Below, piece after piece: positions 1 through 8,355 of a stretch of 64,000 bases of DNA. The DNA comes from Priestia abyssalis (lineage in GTDB: Bacteria > Bacillota > Bacilli > Bacillales > Bacillaceae_H), in the NCBI RefSeq assembly GCF_002019595.1, contig NZ_KV917369.1, positions 3,488,624 to 3,552,623 of the forward strand, written 5' to 3'. The position numbers and the translations under genes were made by a program. Position 1 is the stretch's first letter. Each line of letters opens with the position of its first letter. The notes beneath the pieces were generated by a model, which worked only from the letters and a program-made list of their open reading frames with translations, was not told the DNA's origin and did no database searches.

Positions 1-635
1 CTTTCACCTTGGCCTTCATTTAAGCTGCCGAGAACGGCTTCCAGCCATTTTGCTGCCGGCTCCTCAAAGTCAACATCGCAGTCAACGCGTGGAGATAATC
101 TAGTCCCGCCAAGATCCGCCAGGCGTAAATCAAATTCTTTTCCTGTCTGGCAGAAAAACTCATATGAGCTGTCACCAAGCGATAGAACTGAAAAACGGAG
201 ATTGTCAAGCTTTGGAGCCCGTTTGCCATGAAGAAACTCATGGAACGACAGCGCGTTATCCGGCGGCTCGCCTTCTCCATGTGTGCTCACGACAATCAGC
301 AAATTTTGAACTTTCTTTAAACTGTTAGGTTTAAAATCGCTCATAGATGAGACGGTTACTTGAAAACCTTGTGCGGTAAGCGTTTTACCGGCATTTTCCG
401 CGAGCTTCTGTGCGTTGCCCGTCTGTGATCCGTAAAGGATGGTCACTTCTTTCGAGATTGCCTTTACAGTGCTTTGTGCAGAAATTTCTGACACTGACGC
501 CCCTGCGACAGGTTGGCCTGCAGCCAAATAACCACTCAGCCAGAATCGTTGAGGTTCTGTCAAAGTTGGCAGAAGGCGATTAAGGAGCTCTGCCTGCTCC
601 TGATTAAACGGACTGTTCAATACCTGAAGTTGCAA
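1..635 (-). CDS. cysJ: Sulfite reductase [NADPH] flavoprotein alpha-component, N-terminal part (cut by window edge)
   Basis: About 211 N-terminal residues are visible; the gene continues beyond base 1. The start is taken as TTG at 635-633 because GAGGTGG lies 6 bases upstream and the protein then begins MQLQVLNSPFNQEQ, the usual opening of bacillary CysJ. A flavodoxin-like domain follows: TILYGSQTGNAQ is the FMN phosphate loop, and STHGEGEPPDNA and LSLGDSSYEFF are the later FMN-binding loops. In the known family CysJ carries electrons from NADPH through FAD and FMN to the haemoprotein CysI, which reduces sulfite to sulfide for cysteine synthesis. The FAD/NADPH half and cysI would lie outside the window. 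A sigma-A type promoter sits upstream at 751-779. Confidence 0.93.
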   Translation of the reverse strand, partial: MQLQVLNSPFNQEQAELLNRLLPTLTEPQRFWLSGYLAAGQPVAGASVSEISAQSTVKAISKEVTILYGSQTGNAQKLAENAGKTLTAQGFQVTVSSMSDFKPNSLKKVQNLLIVVSTHGEGEPPDNALSFHEFLHGKRAPKLDNLRFSVLSLGDSSYEFFCQTGKEFDLRLADLGGTRLSPRVDCDVDFEEPAAKWLEAVLGSLNEGQGE

Positions 636-750
636 CGATATCCACCTCACAAAAAATATAAACTTACCCTACATCATTTTACTTTTAATGACGAGATTTA
701 ACAATTCTTGCTATTCATTTTTTTCAGTTAAGAAATAAAAGATTAATTTT

Positions 751-779
751 ATCCTAGATTGATTATTCCTATAAGTCAA
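751..779 (-). promoter_or_regulatory. Candidate sigma-A promoter for cysJ
   Basis: On the minus strand TTGACT (779-774) is followed after 17 bases by TAGGAT (756-751). Spacing is ideal and the -10 matches TATAAT at four of six bases. It lies about 115 bases upstream of the cysJ start. No SAM riboswitch or T-box is evident in the leader. Confidence 0.45.
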
Positions 780-874
780 GTCGGTTTTAATAATATACTT
801 CTGCTTTAAGACTTTCCTAAAAAATTTTCTTAGTTAAACTTTACCGCAAATCAACGTATTAGTAAAATATATAA

Positions 875-889
875 TAATTATCATAATCA
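875..889. promoter_or_regulatory. Weak Fur-box-like dyad in a gene-free stretch
   Basis: The 15 bases TAATTATCATAATCA match the 7-1-7 Fur consensus TGATAATNATTATCA at 11 of 14 informative positions. The stretch from about 640 to 1340 holds no convincing gene and is AT-rich, so a chance match is quite possible. No iron-related gene is adjacent. Confidence 0.15.
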
Positions 890-1340
890 TTAAGATTACT
901 AATGATATATAGATTGATGTTTGCAAGGGATGGGAAGAATCCAATCTCACAGAAAAAGTAGCCGTAAATAAAGAGACCCTTTGAGTAGAACAATATAAAG
1001 GGATAAAGTAAACAACTAGTCGTTGCTAAATAGGGGTCAGCCTCCTGCTGAGTTAATGCTTTAACCAGACAGAGGACTGGCACTTATTTATAAAACCCTC
1101 TCACCCTTTTGTTAAGATACCGTAAACAGGACTGATTCTTCCCGCTCCTTTTTGTTCATATGATAAAATAGAAATATATTTTATAAAGAAAGGATTTTGA
1201 TACCATGCTTGCTCAAAGGAGCATTTGGCATAGGCAAGATTCATCCTATACGTAGCGTTTTTGTTTGCTGATTCCATTGCAGTCAACAAAAACGAAAGTG
1301 GGCGACATTATGTTGGAGCAACGACCTCGTTATTCCTTTT

Positions 1341-1454
1341 GCTATATATAGAGCGGTAGTTAGCGGTGAAGCTGACTACACATAAAAGGGCAGCCGCTCT
1401 TTGCTGTATATGGCGTAGTTAGTTTCCGGATAGAGGAACAAAAAACTAACTACG
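1341..1454 (+). promoter_or_regulatory. Structured leader of the YitT-family gene (two-part, riboswitch- or attenuator-like)
   Basis: Nested pairings are visible: GCTATATA (1341-1348) with TATATGGC (1407-1414), AGAGCGG (1350-1356) with CCGCTCT (1394-1400), and an apical TAGTTAGC/GCTGACTA hairpin (1357-1378) with loop GGTGAA. A second hairpin of 12 perfect pairs (1414-1425 with 1443-1454) ends one base before the ribosome binding site AAAGAGGA. Both hairpins contain GTAGTTAG and its complement, so strands could exchange between two folds. I could not match it to a known riboswitch class. An alternative is a pair of protein operators. Confidence 0.5.
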
Positions 1455-1465
1455 AAAGAGGAATA

Positions 1466-2086
1466 ATGATGACACGGATTCGTTGGCAGGAAGCAGGTAT
1501 CATTGTTTTAGGTTCATTCATTTTAGCAGCAGCTTTTTACCATATTCATGTGCAAAATAACTTAGCTGAAGGCGGATTTATCGGCATTGCTTTATTGATC
1601 AAGCAACTGTTCAATATTTCTCCGTCTATCACGACGCTTTTACTCGATATTCCATTGATTTGGCTCGGTTCTAAATTACTTGGAAAACGAATAGCAATTA
1701 AAACCATTATAGGAGCAGCGTCTTTCTCCTTTTTCTACGCGTTGATGGAGCGCTACTCACCGTTTGAGATTAATCTGTCCCAGCATTTGTTCATTGCAGC
1801 CATCATTGGCGGTGTTCTTGTGGGATTCGGTCTCGGCCTGATTTTACGTTACGGCGGCGCGACCGGTGGAGACGATATTCTGTCTCTTATTGTAAGCAAA
1901 CTATCCCGCCTTTCTGTCGGGAAGGTTTACTTTCTGTTTGATGGAATCGTTTTGGCCGTATCGCTGATTTATTTGAATTGGAATGAAGTCGCTTATACCG
2001 TTTTATCCGTCGCTGTTTGTGCATATATGACGGATTTGGTTATGGCTTATCAAAAGAGAGATTCTGCTGAAAAAGCATATATATAA
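1466..2086 (+). CDS. YitT family (UPF0750-type) membrane protein, short form
   Basis: The protein has 206 residues with about five hydrophobic segments (roughly 10-30, 50-68, 75-95, 106-130 and 145-170, with more hydrophobic sequence at 170-195). The glycine-rich stretch GVLVGFGLGLILRYGGATGGDDIL is characteristic of YitT-type proteins; bacillary paralogues often carry an added C-terminal DUF2179 domain that is absent here. The biochemical function of the family is not established; a transport role is usually assumed. The start is ATG 1466 after AAAGAGGA. The gene stands alone, is followed directly by a terminator, and has an unusually folded leader that probably controls its expression. Confidence 0.8.
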   Translation: MMTRIRWQEAGIIVLGSFILAAAFYHIHVQNNLAEGGFIGIALLIKQLFNISPSITTLLLDIPLIWLGSKLLGKRIAIKTIIGAASFSFFYALMERYSPFEINLSQHLFIAAIIGGVLVGFGLGLILRYGGATGGDDILSLIVSKLSRLSVGKVYFLFDGIVLAVSLIYLNWNEVAYTVLSVAVCAYMTDLVMAYQKRDSAEKAYI

Positions 2087-2087
2087 G

Positions 2088-2119
2088 AAAAAGTCCGCCG
2101 TTTTTTGGTGGACTTTTTC
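2088..2119 (+). terminator. Rho-independent terminator after the YitT gene
   Basis: AAAAAGTCCGCC (2088-2099) pairs with GGTGGACTTTTT (2107-2118), followed by T residues. It begins just after the stop codon. Confidence 0.85.
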
Positions 2120-2270
2120 TATTGGCGCTTTTCTTTTGGCAGTAGGGCGATGGCAAACAACAGCAAATACCTCTTCTTCGGCGTCAGCCTCAGCTATGAA
2201 GAAAAAACTGAACCACTTTTATCTAAGTGATGCACCTTTTTAACCAATAAAACTCCTCATAACTAATAAA

Positions 2271-3716
2271 TTAAGAAAGGAATCCCTCAAAATGGACATG
2301 TGTTAATTCAATGTTATGCTGCGCAGAAATCGAAATTGTTTTCCCTTTATCTTGATCATACGAGGTAAAGGTGGCAACCTTTTCGCCGTCGTTAATAAAT
2401 AATTCTACTGAATGAAGGTCAACGTAAAATTCCAGCGTATTCTCATCATCTCGGAAACAATCATTAATAGTGATGATACCTTGATTTCCATAATCAGAAT
2501 CATAGGAAATGCGGTTGTTCGTGACATCTACATGGATGCGCGTTGATGTCGTATCCTTTTTGTGGAATTCAACCATAAATTTTGTACTGCTTGAGCGCGA
2601 AAAGTGGAGCTTTAAATACCCTGCCCCTTCACTCTCGATATCAAAGACTTCATTTTGTAACTGTTTGTTTTCAAGACTAACTATTTGTTTAAAGTATGCT
2701 TCGTGTTGAATCGCTGCCTGCTGAGTTAATTCACCATGTTGAATTGTTAACTTTCTTGGCAGCGACATCATGCCGTTAAAGCCGTATTCTTTTGGAGGTA
2801 ATGTTTGATGCCAGCGATGCATCCACCCGATTAGCAGACGCTCATGATTTTTTCCTTCCGTAGACTGCGGCGCATAAAACGTTTGGCCGTAATCTAACAG
2901 TCCTTTTTTCTCTGGTGTAAAAATTCCCTTTTCGAAATCCATTTCACCAATTACATAAGCGGTAGTATTTTGAACAACTTCTTGATATTCAGGATCGCAC
3001 GGCATTTCAGAAAATAAAAGAACAGATTTTCCGTCCACATGAAATAAATCCGGGCACTCTAACAGAAGATTGTCTTCAAATTTCGCTTGGTAAATCGATG
3101 AATGAAAGGCCCAGTCTAATAGATTCGTTGATTGAAACATAATAATTTCGCCGCGTCTTTGTACGTTTCTAACCGCTAGTACACAATAGTAAACTCCATC
3201 TACTTCAAGCACCTTAGGATCACGGAAATCGCAAATCAGATAGCCTTCCGGTAACTGTTTTTCACCAATTACCGGATTTTGTTCATATTTCTCAAAGGTA
3301 ACGCCATCTTTGGAAAAAGCAATACATTGACGCTCGGCAACTTCCCGCTCATCTCGGTCAAAGCCGAGATTCGGATCAATGTGGCCGGTATACATTAAAT
3401 AAAGATTTCCGTCTTTTTCAATCGCGCTTCCTGAGAAGCACCCATTTGCATCGTAAGCTTTGTCGTTTGCGAGCGCGACAGGGAGGTACTCCCACGTAAT
3501 AAAGTCTTCTGTTTTCGCATGGCCCCAATGCATATCATTCCAAACGATATCGTACGGGTAATATTGATAAAAAAGATGATATTTCCCTTTGTAAAACGAA
3601 AAGCCGTTCGGGTCATTCATCCAGCCGATTTCAGGTGAAAAGTGAAAATAAGGGCGATTTGTTGTTTTCGTTTTGTTGTTTCGAATATATTCGTTCGCTT
3701 TTTGTAATCGATTCAT
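2271..3716 (-). CDS. Intracellular GH32 beta-fructosidase (sucrose/fructooligosaccharide hydrolase)
   Basis: This 481-residue GH32 protein has no signal peptide. The nucleophile motif WMNDPNG is at about residues 32-38, the transition-state motif FRDPK near 165, and the acid/base motif LECPDLF near 220; a C-terminal beta-sandwich follows. It lies 12 bases after two ABC permease genes and a solute-binding protein gene in one operon, so its substrate is probably a fructose-containing oligosaccharide imported without phosphorylation. That separates it from the PTS-linked GH32 gene at 16352-17881. The start is ATG 3716 after AGAGAGGTG. Whether it prefers sucrose, kestose or inulin-type oligomers cannot be read from the sequence. 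Confidence 0.88.
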   Translation of the reverse strand: MNRLQKANEYIRNNKTKTTNRPYFHFSPEIGWMNDPNGFSFYKGKYHLFYQYYPYDIVWNDMHWGHAKTEDFITWEYLPVALANDKAYDANGCFSGSAIEKDGNLYLMYTGHIDPNLGFDRDEREVAERQCIAFSKDGVTFEKYEQNPVIGEKQLPEGYLICDFRDPKVLEVDGVYYCVLAVRNVQRRGEIIMFQSTNLLDWAFHSSIYQAKFEDNLLLECPDLFHVDGKSVLLFSEMPCDPEYQEVVQNTTAYVIGEMDFEKGIFTPEKKGLLDYGQTFYAPQSTEGKNHERLLIGWMHRWHQTLPPKEYGFNGMMSLPRKLTIQHGELTQQAAIQHEAYFKQIVSLENKQLQNEVFDIESEGAGYLKLHFSRSSSTKFMVEFHKKDTTSTRIHVDVTNNRISYDSDYGNQGIITINDCFRDDENTLEFYVDLHSVELFINDGEKVATFTSYDQDKGKTISISAQHNIELTHVHFEGFLS

Positions 3717-3728
3717 AATGCACCTCTC

Positions 3729-4562
3729 TTATTTAATTCCGCTTTGTACTGAGCCGCTGACAATGTATTTTTGGAAAATAATATATAAGATTACAATTGG
3801 AATTGTGACAATCGTTAAGGCAGCCATAATATGACTTGTGAAAATATTGTACGTATCACTAAATACGGCATTTAAGGCCACTTGAACTGGCATTAATTCT
3901 GCCTTAGACAGCGCCATAACTGGCCATAAGAAATCATTCCAAGAAGCTAAGAAAGTTAAAATACCAACTGTAATATACATATTTAAGCTTGATGGCACAA
4001 CAATTCGGAAGAAACAGCCTATTTCACTCAGTCCATCAATTTTCCCTGCTTCAATTAACTCACCGGGAAATGATAGAAAGTGCTGCCTGAATAAAAAGAT
4101 GTTCATCACATTTACGATAAATGGTAAAAGATAACCCGGAACCGTATTAATTAATCCCATCTCATTAACAATTAAAAATAAAGGAAGAATTGTTGCTTCA
4201 ATCGGAACGATCATTAATGCAATCACAAAAATCAGAATCCAGTCTTTAAATGGAAACTTAAATCTTGCTAAAGCATAGCCTGCTAACGAATTGATCGTTA
4301 ACCCGACAATAACCGTTATCGACGCATAAATTAAGCTGTTTAAGACATTGTCAAATATATTATAAAAACCGAGTAGTTCTGTATAGGACTTAAGCGACAG
4401 GTCTTCAAATCTTGGAATAATTGCAAAAATCGTGCCGATATCTTTATAAATCACATCGTCTGTTTTAAAAGAAGAAAGAATCATCCACGCAAGAGGAATA
4501 AGAAACTGCAGGGCGACGATGAAAGCAAGGAAGGAAAAGGACATCTTCTTTATAATCTTCAT
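3729..4562 (-). CDS. ABC sugar transporter permease, MalG/MsmG type
   Basis: The protein has 277 residues and about six membrane segments, starting at residues 10-30. The cytoplasmic EAA loop that docks the ATPase reads EAGKIDGLSEIGCFFRIVVP (about residues 180-200). It pairs with the permease encoded just upstream, overlapping its stop by four bases, which indicates translational coupling. No ATP-binding subunit lies nearby, as is common for CUT1 importers of Bacillaceae that share an MsmX-type ATPase. The operon order (binding protein, two permeases, GH32 enzyme) implies import of fructooligosaccharides. Confidence 0.9.
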   Translation of the reverse strand: MKIIKKMSFSFLAFIVALQFLIPLAWMILSSFKTDDVIYKDIGTIFAIIPRFEDLSLKSYTELLGFYNIFDNVLNSLIYASITVIVGLTINSLAGYALARFKFPFKDWILIFVIALMIVPIEATILPLFLIVNEMGLINTVPGYLLPFIVNVMNIFLFRQHFLSFPGELIEAGKIDGLSEIGCFFRIVVPSSLNMYITVGILTFLASWNDFLWPVMALSKAELMPVQVALNAVFSDTYNIFTSHIMAALTIVTIPIVILYIIFQKYIVSGSVQSGIK

Positions 4563-5503
4563 GCTGATTTCTCCTCTCTAAATAGCTTTTTCACTCCAAT
4601 TGATACAACAATTAAGAACACCGTAAATACTAATGTAATCGCACTTGCATAGCCGATATTGCGGTGACGGAATCCATATTCATAAATATATTGCAGAACC
4701 GTCATTGTTGAATAATCAGGACCGCCGCCTGTCATAACCATCGGCTGAACAATCAGTTTGAACGCTTGAATAGTCGTTGTAATCAATAAAAACATTAAAA
4801 TGGGCTTTAAGGAAGGAATCGTAATAAATAAAAACTTTTGAAATGTATTTGCACCGTCAATGTCTGCCGCTTCATATAAACTGGAATCAATGTTTTGTAA
4901 TCCAGCTAAGAAAATCATCATTTGATAGCCGCAGCCTGACCATGCAGAGATAACAACAATTGTGTACATCGCTTGCGCTGGACTAGAGAGAAACGGCTGC
5001 TTTGAAAGACCAAGATTTATAAGAATTTCATTAATGAGTCCGGATGTCGGATTTAACATAACCGTCCACAGAATTGAGATAACAACTAATGATAAAACCG
5101 CCGGTGAAAAATAAGCTGTGCGGAAAAAGCCGATCCCTCTTAACTTTTTATTTGCGATAAGTGCTAAACCAAGTGCCATTGATAGCTGTAAAGGCACAAC
5201 AAGGACCGTAAATTTGATCGTGTTATAAAAACTTTGAATTAATACTTCATCTGTCAGCATTCGTTTAAAATTTTCAAGACCGGTAAATTGTTTTTCATGC
5301 GGCTTTAATAAATAATAGTCCGTAAATCCGTACGTAAACGCTAAAATAATCGGAAGAACAATAAACAGAACAGCAAGTACCATCGCCGGCATTAAAAACC
5401 CATATGCTGATGCAACTTCACCTTTTTTATAATGCTCGCTGTTCCGATGATGCTCCGTTAAATTCCTCACTTGAACAAAGCGGCCTAAATTTACATTTTT
5501 CAT
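4559..5503 (-). CDS. ABC sugar transporter permease, MalF/MsmF type
   Basis: The protein has 314 residues with a cytoplasmic N-terminal tail of about 35 residues, then six membrane segments. The EAA motif YEAADIDGANTFQKFLFITIP is near residues 215-235. It is the first of the two permeases of the importer and overlaps the second by four bases. A terminator-like hairpin lies between it and the binding protein gene upstream, so permeases may be made at lower level than the binding protein. The start is ATG 5503 after AAAGGATG. Confidence 0.9.
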   Translation of the reverse strand: MKNVNLGRFVQVRNLTEHHRNSEHYKKGEVASAYGFLMPAMVLAVLFIVLPIILAFTYGFTDYYLLKPHEKQFTGLENFKRMLTDEVLIQSFYNTIKFTVLVVPLQLSMALGLALIANKKLRGIGFFRTAYFSPAVLSLVVISILWTVMLNPTSGLINEILINLGLSKQPFLSSPAQAMYTIVVISAWSGCGYQMMIFLAGLQNIDSSLYEAADIDGANTFQKFLFITIPSLKPILMFLLITTTIQAFKLIVQPMVMTGGGPDYSTMTVLQYIYEYGFRHRNIGYASAITLVFTVFLIVVSIGVKKLFREEKSA

Positions 5504-5530
5504 AATTTCACATCCTTTATTTAGAAATGA

Positions 5531-5556
5531 AGAGGTGAGGTTATTCCCCCGCCTCT
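5531..5556 (-). terminator. Intra-operon attenuating hairpin between binding protein and permease genes
   Basis: AGAGGTGAGG and CCCCCGCCTCT can pair around a short loop. It has no strong T tract, and the permease gene follows after about 28 bases, so it probably acts as an mRNA-stabilising or partial terminator element. Confidence 0.45.
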
Positions 5557-5568
5557 TTATTTCTTAAA

Positions 5569-6948
5569 TTATTTTTTATACTTTGCAAATTCTAATTCAA
5601 TTTTCTTTGCCGCATCATCTAAATACTGCTGAATCGTTTCTGAATCCGTTGCTTTGTTTTGGGCGATTTTTAAAATAACATCTTTTGCAAATGTTTCTGA
5701 TAAATACGGATAGCCAGGTGATACCGGACGGGATTTATTCGTTTCTTCAACTTGATATTTTAATACTGTCCACGCATCATTGTGATACGGGTTGTCCGTA
5801 TTTGTATCAATGACATCAATTGAATGAACTCGTGTCGGAATCGATCCATTCATATGGTAATACTCTTTTGCCGCTTCATCGTTATTTAACCATTCCATTA
5901 CTTCGACAATTTGCTTCACGCGTTCTTCGTCTTCAATTTGTCCGTTACGAACAAACGCCCAGCTTCCGGATGGAGTGTATAATCCATCATAATTTTCGTT
6001 CATTTTCGGATAACGAACTGTTTTAAACTTTAAGTTCGGATAATTATTAACAAGTTCACTCACATACCAGAAACCGCTTACAGATAAAGCAGATTTTCCT
6101 GTATGGAACGTTTTTTCCGACTCTGTTGCGCTTGCAAGTGCCGGCTCTTCAAATAACTGCGCATATTTCGTTAATGCTTCTACACTTTTCTCACTGTTTA
6201 ACGCACCATCAACCGTTACACCGTCTTCTCCAACAATGTTTGCGTCATTTCCCCAAAGAAGCGGTGTAAAATAATAGGTTCCTAACTCATAAGCACCTGC
6301 AGTAATATCTGTTAATAATAAACTTACAGCCACTTCATAGTTTTCAAAGGCAGGATCATTTGTTGTTTTGGCAAACTCATCAATTTTGCGGGCTAAGTCG
6401 ACGAATTGATCCCATGTCCAATCTTCATCAACCGCTGGAACTAATGCTTTTAAATCTTCTGGTAAAGCATTAATCATGTCTTCGTTATACATAACTGCTA
6501 CACCTGAATCTGAGTAACCCATTCCGTAAAACTTTCCATCAACCGTGCCTTGGTCAATGATTGACTGTGTGAACCCTTCTTTAAATCCTTCGCTCATATA
6601 GCCGTCTAATTCACCAAGAAGCCCCGCATCTACATAAGCACCAATATCCGGACCATCCAGTGTAAAAATGTCAGGCATGTCATTTGCCGTAATTGCTGCG
6701 TTTAATTTATCAATGTACCCTGAGCCGGCGCCGGCGCGTGTAATATTTTGAATTTCTACCTGCGGCTTGTCTGGATTTGCTTCATTGTAGCTTTTCACGC
6801 GGTCTGCAAACATTTTTCCTTCCGGATGATCAGCTGATGCCTGTGTCCAAATCATAATTTTTTCACTGCTGCTAGTTTTGTCTGAACTGCAGGCAGCTAA
6901 TGAAAAAACTAAAGACAGAATGGAAATGAACAACATGAACTTTTTCAT
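5569..6948 (-). CDS. ABC sugar-binding lipoprotein (family 1 solute-binding protein)
   Basis: The protein has 459 residues with a lipoprotein signal peptide: a charged KK start, a hydrophobic core and the lipobox LAAC with the acylated cysteine at residue 20. The mature part has the family 1 solute-binding pattern (ASADHPEGKMFADRV near the N terminus, FHTGKSALSVSGFW in the middle). It is the first gene of the importer operon. It should bind a fructooligosaccharide outside the membrane and hand it to the two permeases downstream. The upstream region has a cre-like site at 7048-7061, consistent with catabolite repression. Confidence 0.9.
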   Translation of the reverse strand: MKKFMLFISILSLVFSLAACSSDKTSSSEKIMIWTQASADHPEGKMFADRVKSYNEANPDKPQVEIQNITRAGAGSGYIDKLNAAITANDMPDIFTLDGPDIGAYVDAGLLGELDGYMSEGFKEGFTQSIIDQGTVDGKFYGMGYSDSGVAVMYNEDMINALPEDLKALVPAVDEDWTWDQFVDLARKIDEFAKTTNDPAFENYEVAVSLLLTDITAGAYELGTYYFTPLLWGNDANIVGEDGVTVDGALNSEKSVEALTKYAQLFEEPALASATESEKTFHTGKSALSVSGFWYVSELVNNYPNLKFKTVRYPKMNENYDGLYTPSGSWAFVRNGQIEDEERVKQIVEVMEWLNNDEAAKEYYHMNGSIPTRVHSIDVIDTNTDNPYHNDAWTVLKYQVEETNKSRPVSPGYPYLSETFAKDVILKIAQNKATDSETIQQYLDDAAKKIELEFAKYKK

Positions 6949-7015
6949 ATTTCTTTCTCCCCCTTATTTTTCAAAAGATATGATCAAGCGCTTCCATCAC
7001 TGAGATATGGGTTTA

Positions 7016-7061
7016 TGAAGCGTTTTCATAATTTAATGATAAGATATTTACAGCGCTTTCA
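7016..7061 (-). promoter_or_regulatory. cre-like and LacI-type operator sequences upstream of the fructan importer
   Basis: TGAAAGCGCTGTAA (minus strand, 7061-7048) matches the cre consensus TGWNANCGNTNWCA except at one position. A second palindrome, TGAAGCGTTTTCA (7016-7028), is one base shorter than a cre. Both lie 70-115 bases upstream of the binding protein start, where CcpA would block transcription. Confidence 0.5.
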
Positions 7062-7156
7062 AAACGCGGCATTTCTCTAAAAAATGTTTAAATTCTTATT
7101 ATGGCAGCAAAGCAGAAGTGCCTTGATCATCCCCGACAAGCACAAGAAAAGAAAAA

Positions 7157-7183
7157 AGCCTCATCACCAAATAGTGAGAGACT
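7157..7183 (-). terminator. Terminator of the sensor/regulator operon
   Basis: On the minus strand AGTCTCTCAC pairs imperfectly with GGTGATGAGGCT and is followed by TTTTTTC. It overlaps the stop codon region of the response regulator gene. Confidence 0.6.
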
Positions 7184-8355
7184 TACTTATTCTTTACCGA
7201 CTTTCGATATTGACTGGGTGTTTGATTCATTTTCCTTTTAAACACTTGGCTGAAGTAGCGCTGATCGATATAGCCGACTTTCTTGGCAATTTCATATGTT
7301 TTAAGATCGGTATTTTGCAGGAAAAGACAGGCATATTCCATTCTGACATTCGTTAAATAATCAAGAAAGGTAAGACCCGTTTTTTGTTTAAAAAGCAGAC
7401 TGAAATAGCTCACACTTAACCCTGCTTTTTCGGCTGCCTGTTCGACGCCAAGATCGGTTTGAAAGTGATTTCGGATATATTCAAGCGCCTCTTCCATCAT
7501 TTCTGCCGCGGATTGAGTCGTTTTATATTCTTCTTTTAACCGCTCTTCAGTCAGAACATTGCCGCTTATATAATTTTCATATTTTAATAATTGCTTGGCA
7601 AAATGAACCGACTGCTTTACATCAAATAACTGTTCAACAACCTTACCAATTGAGATGATGCATTGAGCCGAGCCTTCTTCAAGAAGCTTCCCTGAAAAGA
7701 CTTCGATAATATTCTCCGCTTCATTGATAAAGTGATGTGCCATTTCAACGACTACAATAACTTCTTTATCTGAAAGCTTATAAACAAAAAAGTTTGGATT
7801 CCATTTAGAAAGGAATTCTTTATTTTTTGTAAAAATCGCTTCAATGCCTTCTTTATAGTTTTTTACGATTATTGAGAAATAAAAGGCTTGTTTGTTGCTG
7901 AGTGAAGCGTCCGCTTTTCCCGACGTAATCAACTCATAAATGGCATATTTCTCTTGCTCATACGCACTTACCTTTTGCTCTTTTAATTTGTGAAGCGCTC
8001 TTTTAATGCAATCTTCCAACTCATCATAATCAATTGGTTTTAAAATATAGTCGAACGCGTTATTTTTAAGCCCTTCTTTTGCATATTCAAAGTCATCATA
8101 ACCGCTTATTAAAATAACTACCGGCTTGTTATCGCGCTTATTTAATGTTTTTAACAGTTCAATTCCGCTCATTTCCGGCATTGAAATATCCGTTAAGAGA
8201 AGATCGACTTGTTCATTTTCAAAGATTTCCATGACTTCTTGTCCATTTTGAGCGGTTCCAATAATTTCACAATCTAATCCGTTCCAATCAATGATTCTCG
8301 TAAGATTTTTTAAAATGATTTTTTCGTCATCCGCAATTACTACCTTATATCCCAT
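7183..8355 (-). CDS. YesN-like response regulator with AraC-type DNA-binding domain
   Basis: The protein has 390 residues. Residues 1-120 are a receiver domain: acidic pocket ADDE (8-11), phospho-acceptor Asp56 in LLLTDISMP, and the signalling Lys in YILKPI. The C-terminal 100 residues are an AraC/XylS double helix-turn-helix (GLSVSYFSLLFKQKTG and the closing VGYIDQRYFSQVFKRKMNQTPSQYR). The middle is a poorly conserved linker. The stop of the histidine kinase gene directly abuts this start, so the two form a pair. Its likely target is the divergent-by-function but co-oriented importer operon immediately downstream at 2271-6948. Confidence 0.92.
   Translation of the reverse strand: MGYKVVIADDEKIILKNLTRIIDWNGLDCEIIGTAQNGQEVMEIFENEQVDLLLTDISMPEMSGIELLKTLNKRDNKPVVILISGYDDFEYAKEGLKNNAFDYILKPIDYDELEDCIKRALHKLKEQKVSAYEQEKYAIYELITSGKADASLSNKQAFYFSIIVKNYKEGIEAIFTKNKEFLSKWNPNFFVYKLSDKEVIVVVEMAHHFINEAENIIEVFSGKLLEEGSAQCIISIGKVVEQLFDVKQSVHFAKQLLKYENYISGNVLTEERLKEEYKTTQSAAEMMEEALEYIRNHFQTDLGVEQAAEKAGLSVSYFSLLFKQKTGLTFLDYLTNVRMEYACLFLQNTDLKTYEIAKKVGYIDQRYFSQVFKRKMNQTPSQYRKSVKNK

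Noticed and set aside
859-1289. Two minus-strand frames of 74 and 62 codons
   Set aside because: No ribosome binding site of quality, no motif, and AT-rich random-like composition.
1341-1454. Assignment of the YitT leader to the preQ1-I class because of the AAAAAACTAA string
   Set aside because: The required small stem-loop with its specific loop sequence is not in the right place; the string is part of a perfect hairpin arm instead.
6981-7000. Third cre-like sequence TGATCAAGCGCTTCCATCA near the fructan importer
   Set aside because: It misses several fixed positions of the cre consensus; only the two better sites nearby are reported.
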